Below, one piece after another: positions 21,044 through 22,246 of a DNA stretch of 22,246 nt. The notes beneath the pieces are model-generated. The model saw nothing but the letters and a program-made list of their open reading frames with translations, did not search any database and was not told the DNA's origin. The position numbers and the translations under genes were made by a program. How positions within the stretch are numbered: position 1 is the stretch's first letter; each line of letters begins with the position of its first letter. The stretch is from a virus, in IMG/VR virus record IMGVR_UViG_3300020215_000145, positions 1 through 22,246 of that record. One strand, 5' to 3'.

Positions 21044-21081
21044 AAGCGCCCCGTCTCTCCCGAAGGAGGGGCGGGGCGCTT
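21044..21081. terminator. Bidirectional terminator hairpin between convergent genes
   Basis: AAGCGCCCCG (21044-21053) pairs with CGGGGCGCTT (21072-21081), and the inner bases continue the stem to a CGAA tetraloop at 21061-21064, giving 17 pairs, two of them G-U on the plus transcript. It sits between the stops of the HTH gene and the reverse-strand 225-residue gene and can stop both. It is the strongest terminator-like structure in the window. Confidence 0.88.
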
Positions 21082-21098
21082 CAGTCTGTTCTGGGGCT

Positions 21099-21776
21099 CT
21101 ACAGCGTGATGACGGCGTCCTCCGCGAGCGTAAACAGCCCCGCGTCGAACACGATGCTGCTCAACTTCGCGCCCTTAGGCACATCGAAGTACACAAACGC
21201 GCGTACCTGATTGCCGGGGTTGACCTCGTCCAGGAAACCCTCGCCTTCCTTGTTGCCGTAGATGTTCGCCTCGCCGTCGGCGGAGAACTCGCGACCGGTC
21301 GAGTCCTTCGCCTTCACGGTTCCGTCGGCGTGGAAGTAGTGCGCCTTCTTGCTCACGTTCTTCGCGGACACGTCGACGCGACAGAAGGAGCCCTGCGCCT
21401 TCTTGTTGAGGAACTCGTTGCCCACCTGGGCGATGCCGCACTTCGCGCCGTGCACGATGAACTCGAAGTCGCCACCGCGGACCGTTTGCCCAACGCGGTA
21501 CGTCTTCGCTGCGCCGTCGACCTTCTCCTCGGGCGGTGCCTCACCGCCGGCCGTGTTGGCGGTGGTCGTGTCCGGGTTTCCGCCGACCGCGGCGACGATG
21601 CCGCCGCCGACACAGAGGACGGCGAACACGGCAACGACGACGCCGATGATCAGGCCCGCGTTGGACTTCTTCCTCGGCGGCGGCGCGTACTGGACAGGCG
21701 GGGGCGGACCCCACTGCGGCTGCCCCGGACTGTGTGGCTGCTGCGGTCCAGGAGTAACGGGCGGCTGATATGACAC
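21099..21776 (-). CDS. Membrane-anchored DUF4352-like extracellular protein
   Basis: A 225-residue protein. Residues 1-36 are Pro/Gln-rich and end with a basic stop signal (RKK). A single membrane helix follows (about 41-63, GLIIGVVVAVFAVLCVGGGIVAA). After a spacer the domain at about 90-225 resembles DUF4352, an Ig-like fold exposed outside the cell (YRVGQTVRGGDFEFIVHGAKCG, FCRVDVSAKNVSKKAHYF, ADGEANIYGN, VYFDVPKGAKLSSIVFD). C113 and C132 could form a disulfide. GTG at 21776 has AGGAG at the right distance. Such proteins are common in actinobacteria and their prophages. A role in altering the cell surface or blocking other phages is possible, but not shown. Confidence 0.8.
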   Translation of the reverse strand: MSYQPPVTPGPQQPHSPGQPQWGPPPPVQYAPPPRKKSNAGLIIGVVVAVFAVLCVGGGIVAAVGGNPDTTTANTAGGEAPPEEKVDGAAKTYRVGQTVRGGDFEFIVHGAKCGIAQVGNEFLNKKAQGSFCRVDVSAKNVSKKAHYFHADGTVKAKDSTGREFSADGEANIYGNKEGEGFLDEVNPGNQVRAFVYFDVPKGAKLSSIVFDAGLFTLAEDAVITL

Positions 21777-21789
21777 GGTGATCTCCTAT

Positions 21790-21859
21790 GCAGGGTCTTC
21801 GGCAGGGTCGAGAGGGATTAGACGGCGGCCGGCCAGACCCTGCCGGAGGCCGGCCGCCG
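21790..21859 (-). promoter_or_regulatory. Structured leader of the DUF4352-like gene (hairpin plus loop-complementary repeats)
   Basis: CGGCGGCCGGCC (21823-21834) and GGCCGGCCGCCG (21848-21859) make a perfect 12 bp stem with a 13-base loop. The loop holds GACCCTGCC (21836-21844, plus strand), complementary to GGCAGGGTC (21801-21809), nine base pairs. A second copy, GCAGGGTC (21790-21797), adjoins the ribosome site of the gene starting at 21776. In the reverse-strand transcript the loop could pair with either downstream copy. The hairpin may instead, or also, terminate the upstream 88-residue gene; no T-run follows on that strand. Confidence 0.62.
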
Positions 21860-21921
21860 AGCTTTCTGGGAAGACCGGCCACGGTAGCGGGCGCCGAACC
21901 AGGACTGCTGTCAGATCAAGG

Positions 21922-22188
21922 TCACCGCAGCCGTTCGTACGGCGCATTCGGACAACCCCGCCGCTCCATCTCGTACACAACGTCGGGGCTTTCCGCGACT
22001 ACGTCGCGCAGCGCCGCGCACTCGGCAGGATCCGGCGGGACGTAATCGCCGGAAATCAGCCACACGCCGATCAGGCCGAGGATGAAGATGAGGGCGCCGG
22101 CAAGAAGGCGCCAGGGAAGCGGCCGACGATCCGGTTCTCCGGCGCCACCGGGATCGGGTTCGGGTTTGGTTGGCAGCCGGTCGCGCAC
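21922..22188 (-). CDS. Small single-pass membrane protein of unknown function
   Basis: An 88-residue protein with a Pro/Arg/Asp-rich N-terminus (1-26), one membrane helix (about 27-46, RLLAGALIFILGLIGVWLIS) and an exported tail of about 40 residues (DPAECAALRDVVAESPDVVYEMERRGCP) with C57 and C79 that could form a disulfide. The start GTG at 22188 has no clear ribosome site, and the frame stays open to the window edge, so the true start may lie further upstream. The alternating polar and hydrophobic tail looks folded. The gene is separated from the DUF4352-like gene by the hairpin at 21823-21859. The family is not recognised. Confidence 0.62.
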   Translation of the reverse strand: MRDRLPTKPEPDPGGAGEPDRRPLPWRLLAGALIFILGLIGVWLISGDYVPPDPAECAALRDVVAESPDVVYEMERRGCPNAPYERLR

Positions 22189-22246
22189 CGGTCGACGAAC
22201 CCGCGGCGCACCAGCTGGGCCAGCCTCCCGCAGTGCTGGTGATCGC
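22189..22246 (-). other. Window edge, possible end of another reverse-strand gene
   Basis: In a different reverse frame from the 88-residue gene, an open reading enters from the edge and stops around 22074. It reads HCGRLAQLVRRGFVDRC near the edge and then becomes Pro/Asn- and Ser-rich. It may be the end of an overlapping upstream gene. The evidence is weak, since only a short piece is present. Confidence 0.2.

Overview
The window looks like the late (virion and lysis) arm of a tailed siphophage or prophage of a high-GC actinobacterium, plausibly Micromonosporaceae or a relative. The reasons are the high GC content with G or C at most third codon positions, frequent GTG starts behind GGAGG-type ribosome sites, many 1-4 nt stop/start overlaps, and an actinophage gene order. 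No integrase, replication gene, tRNA or CRISPR array is visible, so free phage and integrated prophage cannot be told apart from this window.

Layout. Bases 84-6160 carry DNA packaging and the head: small and large terminase, portal, MuF-like protein, a small unknown protein, scaffold and major capsid protein. Bases 6157-8728 hold an accessory cassette: a GT4-type glycosyltransferase whose start overlaps the capsid stop, and two likely virion-surface proteins, one with a DUF4082-like domain. Bases 8725-10919 carry the connector genes: an Ig-like/head-tail adaptor fusion, head closure, a small unknown protein, an HK97 gp10-like protein and a tail terminator. Bases 10977-17996 carry the tail: major tail protein, a tail assembly chaperone with a clear -1 frameshift site (G GGA AAA, 11904-11910), a short 593-residue tape measure, one 1126-residue tail-tip protein that appears to be a core split by inserted domains, and a small distal protein. 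Bases 18008-20453 carry lysis and nearby genes: an M15-like endolysin with a possible internal start, a membrane-anchored coiled-coil protein, a small reverse-strand gene, an RNase AS-like exoribonuclease and a two-helix holin candidate.

From 20465 rightwards the organisation changes. Two small divergent genes (45 and 87 residues) share a promoter/operator region and are bracketed by two strong hairpin terminators, forming a self-contained moron-like island. Beyond it two reverse-strand membrane proteins follow.

The most unusual signals are RNA-level. Upstream of both the tail assembly chaperone gene (11553-11626) and the reverse-strand 225-residue membrane protein (21859-21790) there is a perfect 12-13 bp hairpin. 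In each case the loop is complementary to two downstream copies of a short repeat, and the second copy touches the ribosome site. This suggests a pseudoknot or switch controlling translation, seen twice in one element. The capsid-coupled glycosyltransferase and the endolysin internal start are the best protein-level candidates for follow-up.
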